DNA of 64,000 bases from Bolinopsis microptera (Eukaryota > Ctenophora > Tentaculata > Lobata > Bolinopsidae): the NCBI RefSeq assembly GCF_026151205.1, contig NC_087072.1:24135603-24199602 (forward strand), written 5' to 3'. Shown in pieces: positions 1 to 12,500 of this stretch. Positions within the stretch are counted from its first letter, which is position 1. Each line of letters opens with the position of its first letter. The notes beneath the pieces were generated by a model. That model did no database searches, was not told the origin of the DNA, and saw only the letters and a list, made by a program, of their open reading frames with translations. Made by a program: the position numbers and the translations under genes.

Positions 1-48
1 CTAATTTTTTGTGATTCACAACTCATTGCCTGCTTTGTAGCCGTTATC

Positions 49-97
49 CATTTAGTTCCCATTTAGTTCCCATTTAGTTCCCATTTAGTTCCCATTT
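49..97. repeat. 11-bp tandem repeat
   Basis: About four and a half head-to-tail copies of the unit CATTTAGTTCC. It lies in sequence upstream of the first visible slingshot exon. The rest of 1-410 is AT-rich and shows no coding exon I can support. Confidence 0.9.
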
Positions 98-410
98 TAA
101 AAATCAGGGAGATCAGTGCTTCATCATTGAAAATTACTTATCACTGAATGATTTTTGCGTTAACTCCAAATTATGAACAATAGATCCACTCGCTGATCAA
201 ATCTTCCGAATTTCATTCAAATCATTCACTTCCAAATAAAGTGTAATTAGAATAATTCAACCATCATTCCACTGGGATTGTCGCTAGATAAAATCCTGAC
301 AACATTTAATTAAAATGGAAATATCAAAAGATGTCCATTGTCCTTACCATTACGCTATTTCTTGTTCTGTTGAAGCAACCCCAGCTTCTAACCAGATCCC
401 ATAATTACAG

Positions 411-568
411 CAGAAGAAAAAGCCAGCAGTAGATCTGGGACACTTCCCTGCGGTGCTGAGGATGATCTGCAGGGCGGTGAGAACTACTGAACAGTGTTAC
501 TTAGTGGTGGAGCTGGTCAGTCCTGACCCTGAGAAGCTGCTCCAGTACTTGGTCATCTTGAGAAACAT
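411..568 (+). other. SSH: Isolated upstream slingshot exon
   Basis: Open frame of 52 codons between an acceptor (ATTACAG ending at 410) and a donor (GTTAGT at 569). It encodes a stretch containing LRMICRAVRTTEQCYLVVEL, which aligns in position with the start of the slingshot N-terminal domain. The exon ends in phase 2 and the next exon at 9023 starts with the one base needed. This exon places the kinase and membrane-protein genes inside a slingshot intron. It is less certain than the exon cluster at 12.8-14.8 kb because similarity here is moderate. Confidence 0.75.
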
Positions 569-3500
569 GTTAGTTCTTTTGTTGTTTATGCGCCTTTTTC
601 AAGGTAAGGTTTGTAGCTTTGGTTGGAGATTAGATTGTTAGGAAGATGGGCTGGAGCAAAATAAAACGAGCGTTTTTACAAATCTGGTTAGCAATAGAAA
701 TTAAGATTACTAAATGATATCAAGTTCGAAGAGAAGATTTTAATCAAAAGTTATCCAATAATCATAAACCTCAGAAAAGTCTGTATTAAATCTTTGATAT
801 TTATATTTACTTACTATGTACACATTGTACTATGTATACAATGTACATTGTACTATGTAAGTATGTATACATTGTACTTTTCACTATGTATACAATGTAC
901 ATTGTATAAATCGTACTATCTACGTATCTCAAAAACTTAGATTATATTTAACATTATGATTGGATCCAGGGATGATATTTAAGAAATTTAATTGATGGTC
1001 TGTCTAAGTAGTTGCGAGTTAGACACTGTCTGACAAAGTCTTTAGCCCCGTCCGACCAGTTCTTAGGATAAGGCAAACATGCATTCAGAATCTCCTGATC
1101 ATCTACAAAAGGTCGTCTGTTGTTAAGCAGAACGTAGACAAACGTTCCCACCGTCCAAACGTCCAGACTCTGTCCGAACACCATATCTCCCACCACAGCT
1201 TCAGGTGGGCTGTACACCCTCGTCCCTCTGAACCTGAATGGTTCGTACTTTTCTTTGATCATCCTCGCAGAACCAAAATCAATCAGAATAATATTCTTTG
1301 TTTTAGATTGGATGATCATGTTCTCGTCCTTGAGATCGCCGTGGACTATCATGTTATCATGCAGCCAATCCAGCGCGTTCACAACCTGTCTGAGTATCAC
1401 TTTGCCTTCAAACTCATTTTGTTTTCCTGCTAAACGAAGATAATCGAACAGAGAGACTTGACTTTGAAACTCATACACCATGCAGTAGTGAGTGAACGTA
1501 CTGTAGTGGTCCAACAACTTCATTATGTTTTCGTGTGGATACCGGTCTAAGATCTCCTCAGCAATGTCCTCCAGCTGTATCCTGCCAAGTTCCATCTCTT
1601 TCAGAACAACCTTGTCCCAGTATGTAGTATCCTGAGCCAGGTACACTGTCCCGAACCCTCCTTCTCCTATCTCCCTTATCTTGGTGTAACGCTCCGGCCC
1701 AGTCTTCCCTACTGATATGTACCCCGTCTCTGTGAGGTTGTTCATGTTAAACCCAGCTTCTTCCGCACTGTAGTCCGACCAGTCCCGGCTTAAAACACAG
1801 TGCTTGTTCCGGCTTAGTTTCGTGAAGGTAGATTGGTGGGATGTTTCAGGCTTTGGTGAAGATAGATCGTTTAAAAATTTTGTCACCGGTGAGGCTGAGT
1901 TGTTGAAATTTGTGAAGAATTCGCCTAATTTAGAATTGGATTGGTGAAAAAACGGGTTGGTGAAGGACATGCTATTCGCACTATTCTCACTAGAGTGCAA
2001 GGAAAAGTGCTCTGAGGAAACACTGTTCCCGTTGGCAAACTGGGATCCAGGTCGTGGACTTCTACTGAGTATCCGTATAAACTGGACTGGGGAGGATGCT
2101 GGGAGCCCGGGAGAGGGCGTATGTGAACTTGCCTCGAAATATTCAGGACTTGACTTCCTTGCGTTCGTTAAATTAATCGATTTTGGTGGCGGTGGTGCTT
2201 TTACTGGAGTTCTTGTTTGTCGATATTTTGCCTGATCTGCGGAACTGTTAGTGGGGATAGGGTGTCGAATTAGTTTTGGATCAGTTCTGTGTATCATACT
2301 ATCAACCTCATGCGTAATATCCTTGGACAACAGTGACGGGCTCTTTTCTTTTGACCCATGTTTCTCAGTTGAAAAGGGAACTTGGCTTCTGTTTTCAGAT
2401 TCCTCAGAGTCAAAGCATGTTGATATCATTTCAAATTCAAAGTTCTGATTATTACTGTTGGTACTTGGCGTAAGATGATCACCAGGACGATCCTGTTTGG
2501 CATTATTCTTGGTCGGAGACTCTTCTTTGAGGCTGCACATAGTATCAATGCTTGTTTGGTTATGTTGATCTGTAGATCTGATATTGTTCACTGGTTCTTC
2601 CCCACCCGTTCCTAAATGAGAAACTTCAGGCAGAGTATTAATGTCCTCCAAATCCTTGTCATCCCCTGACTCACAGATATACGAGTCACTGTCACTATCA
2701 GTTCTGTTCTGCTGACAGGCCAGATTATCGACAATATCAAAACACTGCTCACTCTCCGGCTGCAACTCTTCCTCTATAGTGGGACTGTAGGTACGAGTAC
2801 TGTGACACACGGTCACCACATCCCTGTACATACCACCACAACCTTCCTCCCCACTACCACCACAACCTTCCTCCCCACTACCTCCCACCACTCCTAACTC
2901 CGCCTCTTCCACCAGCCCTAACTCCTCCTCCTCCTCCTCGTCACTTAGCGTCTCCGGGGCGTTCTGACAGAGTCCGGACCCTCTGAAACCAGTTAATACT
3001 TCGTCTATTTCATCGTAGAAGTCTCCCAGTTTTGTTTTGATTCTGTTGATAATGAGGTATGACACGGAGCCATTTTGAGAGCGCTGGTAGGCTGAAAAAC
3101 TTATGAGATCTCTAGGAGAGTTACCAGTATCAGCAGTGGTGCTGAAATCTGTCATCTCGATAGGTAGAGCGTTTTAGAGGCCTATAACTGCTTCTTCGGT
3201 GGAATCGTATAAACTACATTTAGGGCTTTTCTATTCTCCTTCTTAGATCCGATGATACGTAGAAAATATCGGGGTATAATAGTGTCGTGCATAACAAATG
3301 AAACTCAAGTTAGGCAAGATGTAAGCGTTTACACAGTTGTAGTTTAAATGTGAACAGTGTTGAGTAAAATTTGTCACGTGTCGGTCACGTGATATGCTAC
3401 AGTACTGCAGCGGCATAATATGCGGTTACACAGGCTTCCCCAAGGTTGCCACACCCCAGAGGTAGGCAGAGCATCTCAATGCTATCCTCTCGTGGGCTAT

Positions 3501-6500
3501 CATGGCCCAGCCTCTCTAAAAAAAAAAAAAAAAAAGGCCCGGCTAGAGATATACCGCAACTTTGTTTTGAAATGTGACGATGATTGTGGGATTTAAGTCA
3601 ACAAAACATAATTAAGGTCACATTTTTAAAAAAATATCAAGAATGAGTCTCACCAGAAGATCCCATGAAGCTCCCAAGTATTCTCCAAATAACTTATTTC
3701 TTCTCAATTTGGTGAAAGGATAGTAAACACTGAGATTTGAGACTAATTACTCCCATAATTACCTCAATGTTAATTGTTAATGGTGCATATCTAGAAGACT
3801 AGAAGAGCCTCTTCATCATTTTTAGTTTTTCATAGATATCTGACCCAAATAAAACGACTCTTTTAGAAACATTTAAATGTGATTTTTACAGAATAAAAGT
3901 GTTGTCTAAATGTTCAACTCTAAACTGTTAACTACATCAATAAAATTCTTCCAAGATCAGTAAAATTAAGAGTTGATATCTGCAGATTTTATTGAATTAA
4001 CCACAAGAATAATAACGGAAGTAGCTCAACATGTTGGCACTTCTGACCAGCTGTTTAGAAACTCTACTAATTCAGCGTGAGTGCTCGTAAAATTGGATAT
4101 AAATTCAGAACCGTCAAACCCTGGGTAACCATTATAATATGTAACATATAATGTGATATTTTGTATCTCAATGAGAATTTCTCGAATCAAATTCCGCCAT
4201 ACCGTTCAAGTTTAACAATTTTAATTCAGCTTAAAAGAAATAAAAGGTAAAAACCAGAGAATAGCTCAAAATAAGTTGAATCGTCACAATAGAGGAATCA
4301 GTTAATTTTAAGATGTTAAGTTGAATGGTTCAGATGAACAATCCGATCAGGAATCATCATCCGTATTAAAGCACATTTATATTCCACCACTAACTCATTT
4401 ACACACAGTCCAAGAAAGAGCACAATAACTTTTTAAATTATCATACGTATAACTATATAAATGTAGTAAATCGAAGAGGAGACCCAAAAGTTTGACAGTA
4501 ATAACTTTTTAACTGTTTAACGCTACATTTAAAGAATTGATCATCCATTGAAAACAATAACAACAGGGAACGGCTGAAATGCATGTTTCACTGAATCACT
4601 CCTCTGCAGACCATTAATGTTGTGTAAATATTGAATTTATTAAATTTCTACATCATGTAAAAAGTTTACAAACTTAACAACCTTATTAACTTGGGTTAAC
4701 TGTATTAGCTTGTGAGCTTGTGGGTAACTGTATCAATTGAAGTTATTTTAACCTGAAAATGCATTAAAAGATATCATAATAATAACAGTAAAGATTACCA
4801 CCCTGTTCAGAGTTATGTATACTTCAAACTTTAAAATTACTACAAATTCAGCTACATAAATCCATATTTCGCTAATTTTAGCTAAACACGCAATACTTTT
4901 ATCAATCTACATCGAATATTTAAAAGTAATGTTATTACATAAAAATTACAGCCCCGAAGTAGCTAACTGTAACTTAGTTAGGTGTCAGGTAATAGTACGA
5001 ACTTGGATATTCCTGAAAGTGAAACAGCAACAGAAACAACTTAACATATTGCTGCGTGCTGGAATTTCAGAGTTCTGATCAAAAAACGTTACTAGTTCAC
5101 TGTGTGTAGCTGTAAAAGTCGAAAATAATCTACCATAATTTGATGTTATATACCAATGAGAAATGTGATAATTCGTCCCCCTATGTGGGTTTCTCAAATC
5201 AAATTCTACTACACCGTTCAAATTTAATAGTTGTAACTCAGCACGAAGGAAAGGTAAAAACCAGAGAATAGACCTAAAATATGGGTTAATCGTAACAATA
5301 TTAGTAGAGGCATTTGTTAATTTGAAGATGTTCAGTATATCAAGACTTATGCGAACATTCGTTAAACTAAAAGGATTTGAGAACAATAATGTTGGATAAT
5401 GAAAAACATAAGCAACGCCGGCTAAAATAAATATTATTGCTGTAAGTACAATCAAAAATCCAATTCCTACTACATTATCACCTGCATTATTAAAAACTTC
5501 AACAACTACGTTCATGAATAGTGCTAATCCAACTATTCCAAGTATTCCGACAATTATAAGGGCGAATGCGCTTAGTATAAAACACGCGAAATGGGAAGGA
5601 GACTTTATAATGTTAACTGGTGAGAACACCCTTAACAACTTCTGCTTGACTATTCTACAACGTATGCTACATGGATGATCTAATCTATCAAACGCTTCAA
5701 TAATCTGAATGCTGTAGTTACATAATCCTGGGCTAGGGTTATCTTTCAAATAATTGAAAATACCATCATTTGCCATCTTACGTAATTCTCCTATAGTTTC
5801 AAAATCTATGGAGAAGTCATTTCCTTGCACATCAATCCAATCGAGCACGATTTCTGCGAAGTGCCAACACTTCAGGTTACTGTTTTTATCGAGCAACTTA
5901 ATGTCGTCAACCGAGTATTTTCTCCAACAGCGAGTCCGACGTATCAGTTCTAATCTTATTTGCTTTGGTGACGCACATTCGGTCTTCGACAGATCCATGA
6001 TAGACTTTAGACAAGAGTATGCTGATTTCGATATTTCTCTATTATCTGTATCCGATGAGATTGTCATGATCTTATCTATCACTTCATTGACTTCCGACCA
6101 AAACACACATAACACATCTGCCTCATCTGATTTCTGTATTCTTTCAAATAAACCAAGAACAACCTTACATTTCTCATTAGAGTCAATCTTGTTAAAGGTG
6201 TTAACCCAAACATCCAGCAAAACATCAAGATGGTTATTTTCTGATTTACACAGCGCATTTAAGATTATTTCATCGAAATCGTCGAAATCAGCAACAAGCA
6301 ATTGTTCTTCTTCTTCTGTTACGGTCGCCACAAGCAAGTCTTTGAAACTTTCCTTGCTTGAGTTGTTTACCAAGTCCATTACTATTTGAGTTCCTTTTAT
6401 TCTGTTAGTCAGACTTTCTTCTGAAAATCCTAATTTTCCGAGCATGTGAATTGTTTTTAAAGTCCTCCCAAAGGTCTCTGTCTTAAGATTGAACTTTAAC

Positions 6501-9500
6501 CAACAATTGATCTCTTCAATAAGCGGGACAATATCAAATGTCAGTGCAAATGTCGTTATTACCTGAAACAAGTCCAATATAAAGAGGCCCAGAACCATAA
6601 AATGATATATTATGCTAAAGAGCATGCGGCTCAGTTTCAACACGTGTTCTTAAAATTCCGTGTAGAATAATTAGCGAACCAAAATTAATTACGTCCAATA
6701 ATTAGATAATGACTTACAATAACAAAATACAACTACTATAAACAAAGGTACCTTTATATTGTCGAAAGTAACATCGACTTCAAATCCCTTCAGCAAGGAA
6801 ATACAATCTTGGACCTCATTCCAATTTCCATTAAATCCGTCAATCAGCCAGATTTCCCCGTTTTCAATCGTCTCCTCAAATGTTTCACTCCATCTGGTAA
6901 GCTCGTGTCTCTGTAAGAAGAATGGAGGATTGTCAGCTGGTTGCACAAACACTTTGATTTCATCAGAAATTTCGGGTTGTTCATCATCTCTATCCTCATT
7001 TGGCAGTTTTAGTTGCATTATACCTGTAACCTAGGTGATAACATTATATCAGTAAATTTGTTGATCTGTCGAGGGATTACGGACACAGAAAAAGCAGTTG
7101 TGGCGGGCAATTTCAAACATCTATATAAATACTGAAATTATTAGCTAAAGTAGCCAGCAAAAGTTACCATGAAAAGACAAAGAAATTATGACGAAATTAA
7201 CTCAAAGGCCTGATATGGAATGGAAATAAGATAATACAAATAAAGTTTTTATCGCCACAGGTCAGAATTAAGTAGCAAACGTGCAAATAATTCCATGCGG
7301 ATCTGTTGTGTCACAACGACACACCTAGAATTCCATGAGCTTTTAGCCAGTTATTTATTTCGTTAAATGGTATAGTATTATTCTTAGTAAGTAGTACTTC
7401 TTTTGTAGTACTTCTTTTGATGGTGCAGTTTGGTAATCTGATATATAATATGATGATACGTCTAGTTTAATGATACTTCTATTCTTGATATTGTCAAATG
7501 TTTTTTCAATGATTATATTCTTAAATGAGACATTGTCGAAAATGCTCCTTCCTTTAAGGAAGTGCTGCTTGTTTGCAATTGCACCTTCAGCCTAGATATA
7601 AAAAGGGATTTCTGGGTATTATAAATTTTTAGGAAAACTGGAAAAAGCCACTTCCTCCTATGTCCGTCGAATAATATTTTATATTACCAATGTTACAATA
7701 GGCTTTTATGGGGGTTTAATTTAGGTACATTGCAATTTGATTCGATATTTTGAACGACTGTTGATCTTATACAATGATTACAAGGCACAAGCGCCAAATA
7801 CCGTGAATTACTTTATTTAATCCCATCTAACGCAAAGTAAAACTTGAAATAAACAAAAAATACAACAGTACTTAAGGGCACGTCTCTCCCGAACGTTGGG
7901 ATGGCCTGAGGTGCTTGTCGACTTTTCAGTAACCCTAAGCCACTCTGTGCCGAGGCACAATACTATCTGTAGGGGGTTAGTCCTACGAGCCAGAGGGTGT
8001 GTAACGAACAGAGCACGCAATATATTGTATACATGCAGTAACTAGCTTGTCAAATAGGAAGCACATATCGAGTAGCTAGGGTTAGCGGTTTTAATGACGT
8101 TTTATGAATTCAGGGTGTTCCCTCTGTAACTCAATAATTAGATAGAGAGATCGGATTTCACTCATTTAATAGGTACACGGGGATCTCCGTATGCGGCGGT
8201 AACAATTGGTGACTAATTCAAATGAAATCTCTGTTGTTGTGACCCTTTAAACAAGTACTGCGGGCTGCTTAACAATGACGTGCACATAAAAATGCTGATA
8301 AAATTAGGCGCCACCGTGTAAGCGAACTATGCTACTGATAATGCTTATACCCTCTCATTCGAACACTCAACATGCATGATCATGATATCACTTTCTCACT
8401 TCAGAGGCTAGAGCTAAGAATTTGAATCTTCATATTTTGTGAATCATAATATTATGTAAACAAATTTATGCAAGGTATCTATGGATACAGGATATTTAGG
8501 AAGCATAATATGGAAATGAATGATCTCATTTTTAAATCCACACGAACCGAGGGATGATGGTTAATCACTCTACACTCGACTGTCACGTGACTTTTTCAAC
8601 CCGTTCTCTAGCTGGCCCAGACTATTCGAAACCCTAATGGCTAACCCTCTAATCTGATCTCATCCCTAACCCTAACCCAATCCTTAAAGTTAACAAAAGC
8701 ATATGCTGAAAGTTGAAACCCTAACCCTAACGATAATTAGGCCAACTTCCTTATAGTTATACAGTCATATCACGTTATCGAGGCATTTTTTTCGCCAAAA
8801 TCTCCCTATGGAAGCATTTTAACCCTATGTCATGGGGTTGATTGAGATTCGGAATCAGTGTCCGAAAATACATCGATTCAAGTTGGTTTCAACTATCGGG
8901 GGGCCGTTTTAGAAAAATCTCGAATATCGAGTGATTTAGCACGCTCGGTTCGGAACCGAACATTACAACTTTATGTCATTATAATTAAAATTAAAAGGAT
9001 AAATCTAATAAATGACCTTCAGAAACGAGGAGGGACAGAAGGAGGACATGATGTTGGGAGCTGAAGCGGAGCTGATCGAGAACCGACCAGCTAACCTGCG
9101 TTTCTGTGTGGGAGTACCTGTCAAGAGTCACGTGACTGTCAAACTGGACGATGGAGACGGCAGGTTGGTTTTGACAGTTTTCATGAATTTATCATGACGT
9201 CATTTTTTGCTACATTTTATGTTTGATTTCTTTATTTTGTGGCTATTATGGCTAACGTCTGAGCCAGTGGCACAACGAGTGCAAATTTCAAAAGGGAAAA
9301 CATTATTAGCGGCATTTCAAGTATATTATGAGTTTAGATTGAAATTGGCTAATCTCCTCTGAATTGAATACAAATAACACACGTTATTGCCGACGTTTCG
9401 CCCCCATGGCTTCTTCAAGGCGGAACAAAAACTTTGTTACATAGTGACCTGGTAAATATCCAAATTAATACATAAAACTCTGAGAAACATTAAAAATAAA

Positions 9501-12500
9501 TGGGAAGATTCTAAGCGGTAGAAAATTTTAAAGCAAAAGATAGATGTTAGGCCAAAGAATCTAGAACTGTCCAATATTTGAGAGCTAGACCAACGTACAC
9601 AGAACAGCAACGAAAATAGCTTCCTACTCCCTAACATTTTCGGGGAAACTGAAAGGGTGCCACGTACATATATTTTGATGACATTTACATAATAGCCCAT
9701 GTGGTCTTTTGCCACGAGTCTGCTTCAGGTGAGAGCTGAGTGTTTATTTTAGGAAGTAACTGCTTGATATACAGTGATTGCCAGATCATTCGGTCTGCAT
9801 AATCCTTACATACTTTGAGGACTTCAAATTTAAATGGTTCGATAGGAATTTCTTTTATTCCAGGGTGTGACATGAGATAATGTTTCCCCATGGCTGTCTT
9901 GTTATTTTTATTCCTTACAGATTTTAGGTGTTCCCAGCATCTGTTGCGTTTGAACCTGCCTGTTTCACCACAGTACTTTGCATTGCAGATATTGCATGTC
10001 AGTTTGTACGCTATGTTCTTCTGCATACATAGATCATCACAATCATAGCACTTTGAAGCACTCTGTTTGTTACATGGTGTAGGGTGTAGTGCTGATCTAG
10101 TGAGTATTTCTCCCAGTTTCTTGTCCGGATAAAATGATACTTTGGTTTTGTCCAATAGATCATTTTGACGTAGAATCTGATATACTTTCCGTTTGTGGTA
10201 TTCATTAACATATGGGAGGCTTAGGTACTGTGTGATTCTCAGTCGTGTCTGGTTAGGTGGTTTATCTTTGTTTATTTCCCTCGTCAACCTCTCTATAACA
10301 CTGGGTGTAAAATCGTTGGAGAGTAACATGTCTTTGATTTTATTTACACCACGTTGTTTGAATTCGTCTGTAGACCCATTTCTCACTGCTCTTAACAACT
10401 CGTTCCTAGCACTATTCATAATAGTACTTCTCGGATGTCCAGAGTTGTAGTTGAGGAATATGCCCAAACTTGTCGGTTTTATGAAGAGTTCGAATTGTGG
10501 TTTATCTGAGTTCTCTTGCAAGTGGATAGTGAGATCTAAGAAGTCTATTTGTTTAGGGTTAGCTTCATATGTGAACTGAATTTTCGGGTTAAGCGTGTTA
10601 ACATACTTAAAGAGTTGACTGACGTCATTTTCTGTTCCTTCCCCTATAGTGATACAGTCATCAACATACCTGTTCCAGCAATACACAGGCATGAGATTTG
10701 ATGGTCTATCTCCTGGTTCAGCTTCACTGTATGTGAAATCTTGTTCCAGTAATGGTTTCTCTACTGTCAAGTATACGTATATGATTGCAAATGGTGGGGC
10801 TGGTTTTACTCCCATCCCTAGTCCTTCCGTTTGTCTATAGTATTGTTCATCAAATCTAAAATATGCAGACTGAGTCACGGTTTTCAGCATAGTGACAAAG
10901 TCAAGGTGTTCTATCCCAAGCATATCGATTTTATCCCTGTGATGTTTGATAAAGTCTGAGACCACTTTGACTCCATGTTCCAGTGGGATGTTGGTGTATA
11001 GGCTCTTCACATCGGCTGTTATGAGCATGTGATTGGAGTTTATTGAGCATTGTTGCAGTCGCTGTCGGGCCTCAGTGGAGTCTTTGAGGTGAACAGGTAC
11101 ATACTGAAGGGCTTGTTTCAAGATGTGGTTGGTAGCATGTCCAAGTCTCTCTCCTGGTGAGTCAACTTGTGATGTTACTGGTCGTAGTGGGGGTGGATTG
11201 ATTTTCTTGTGTGTCTTGTATGTACCATAAAACTCAGGTAATCTTGGACAATAAGGTTCAACTCCTTCTAGTTTAGGGTATTTCTCTATCAGGTGTTCAC
11301 ATAAAAGTTCGATATCACTTATCATTGCTGGGAGCGGCAATAACGTGTGTTATTTGTATTCAATTCAGAGGAGATTAGCCAATTTCAATCTAAACTCATA
11401 ATGATAGACCCTCTGACAAGGGCAAAGCGTCATATATACGCTACAAACTCAATTTCAAGTATATATCATGATTTGATTTGAAACTTTTACAAAATAGCAA
11501 GTATACAAATGTACAGCAATTCGAACAAACATATAAAATGGGCCGAAATGTATAAATGCTAAAAAGCGTGGGTCAGTGAAACAAGTACAGAGGACAACTT
11601 TCAGAACAAGAGTTTTTTGGCCGCCCAAAGTCTCAATAACATCACCTCCACCTAGTAATAAAATTATGAAATGTGAAAAGTGTGAAACAATCAAATAATA
11701 ATGTATGTATATAATATAATTGTCTCTCAAATACAGATAACGTCCGTTAACTCTTAAAATACCCCTACAAGTACATATTATACTTGGTGGTGTCCGAGAA
11801 ACATGAATTACGTCATCATGGTGTCTTCTTAACCCGGCTACAGACCTTCCCGTTACGGATGTAGTGGTCGAGATGAGTCTGTTCAGCCCTCTTCTTCTTC
11901 AGGTCAGTTACCACGTTCTTCCTTGCTGCACGCTCTTCACTGGATCTATCAGGACAGATCCATACATTTTTGTGTGCATCAGCCATCTTCAGTCTCCCTG
12001 TTTTCATCAGAATCTGATGAACTGCTGTTGAGCTTGGGACGGTGATCTTGACTGGTCGGATAGCCGTACCTGGCCTCTTCCAGCCGACTCTAGTCGCTTC
12101 AAAATGAGGTTTCTCCCCGATCTCCTCCAATAGTGCGGTTACCAGAGCTGGTAGCTGTTCTTCATCCTCTTCTTTCAGACCAAACACTATCAGATTCTTG
12201 CTCCTGTCCTCCTCTGCAGCCACACTCTTCATTACATTCTTCAGAATTTTACTGTTGCAGACCGCGCCACTTGTGCTGTTCTTTTGTACAGCTGCACTGT
12301 AGCTCTTAATTCCTGTCTCCACCGTTGTTTGTACTGTCTCTTCAACTGAGGTCTTAAACAACTGTAGTTGTTCGTCCTTCTGCACTAGCATCTGGTCCTG
12401 CAACCTGACCATCTTTTCCTTGTCTGCTAGTGCTTCCGTCTTGAGGCACTCAACGATTTCCATCATAGCGCTCATTTGACTACTCTGCCGTCGTACGAGG

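Larger units (their letters stand above)
9314..11464 (-). mobile_element. Penelope-like element with inverted 65-bp flanks and 13-bp target duplication
   Basis: The element occupies 9327-11451. The same 13 bases (ATTTCAAGTATAT) occur directly before it (9314-9326) and after it (11452-11464), as expected of a target-site duplication. Inside, a 65-bp sequence at 9327-9391 is repeated exactly in inverse orientation at 11336-11400. These are the partial terminal repeats typical of Penelope-like elements. The coding strand is minus. It is inserted in the second slingshot intron seen, in antisense orientation to the host gene. Perfect repeats and an intact frame suggest a young insertion. Confidence 0.9.

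Noticed and set aside
3156-3560. tRNA or snRNA gene before the poly(A) run
   Set aside because: Small stems are present but no cloverleaf, A/B boxes or Sm site that I could confirm; listed only as possible retroposed sequence.
7817-8020. Minus-strand 67-codon frame
   Set aside because: No homology, no splice context and intronic location; treated as chance.
8650-8730. CCCTAA units suggesting a telomere or subtelomere
   Set aside because: Only two or three units in each place, embedded in a dispersed repeat seen three times; no terminal array.
9437-9715. Minus-strand 92-codon frame overlapping the end of the Penelope frame
   Set aside because: No ATG-supported homology; it lies in the 3' part of the element.
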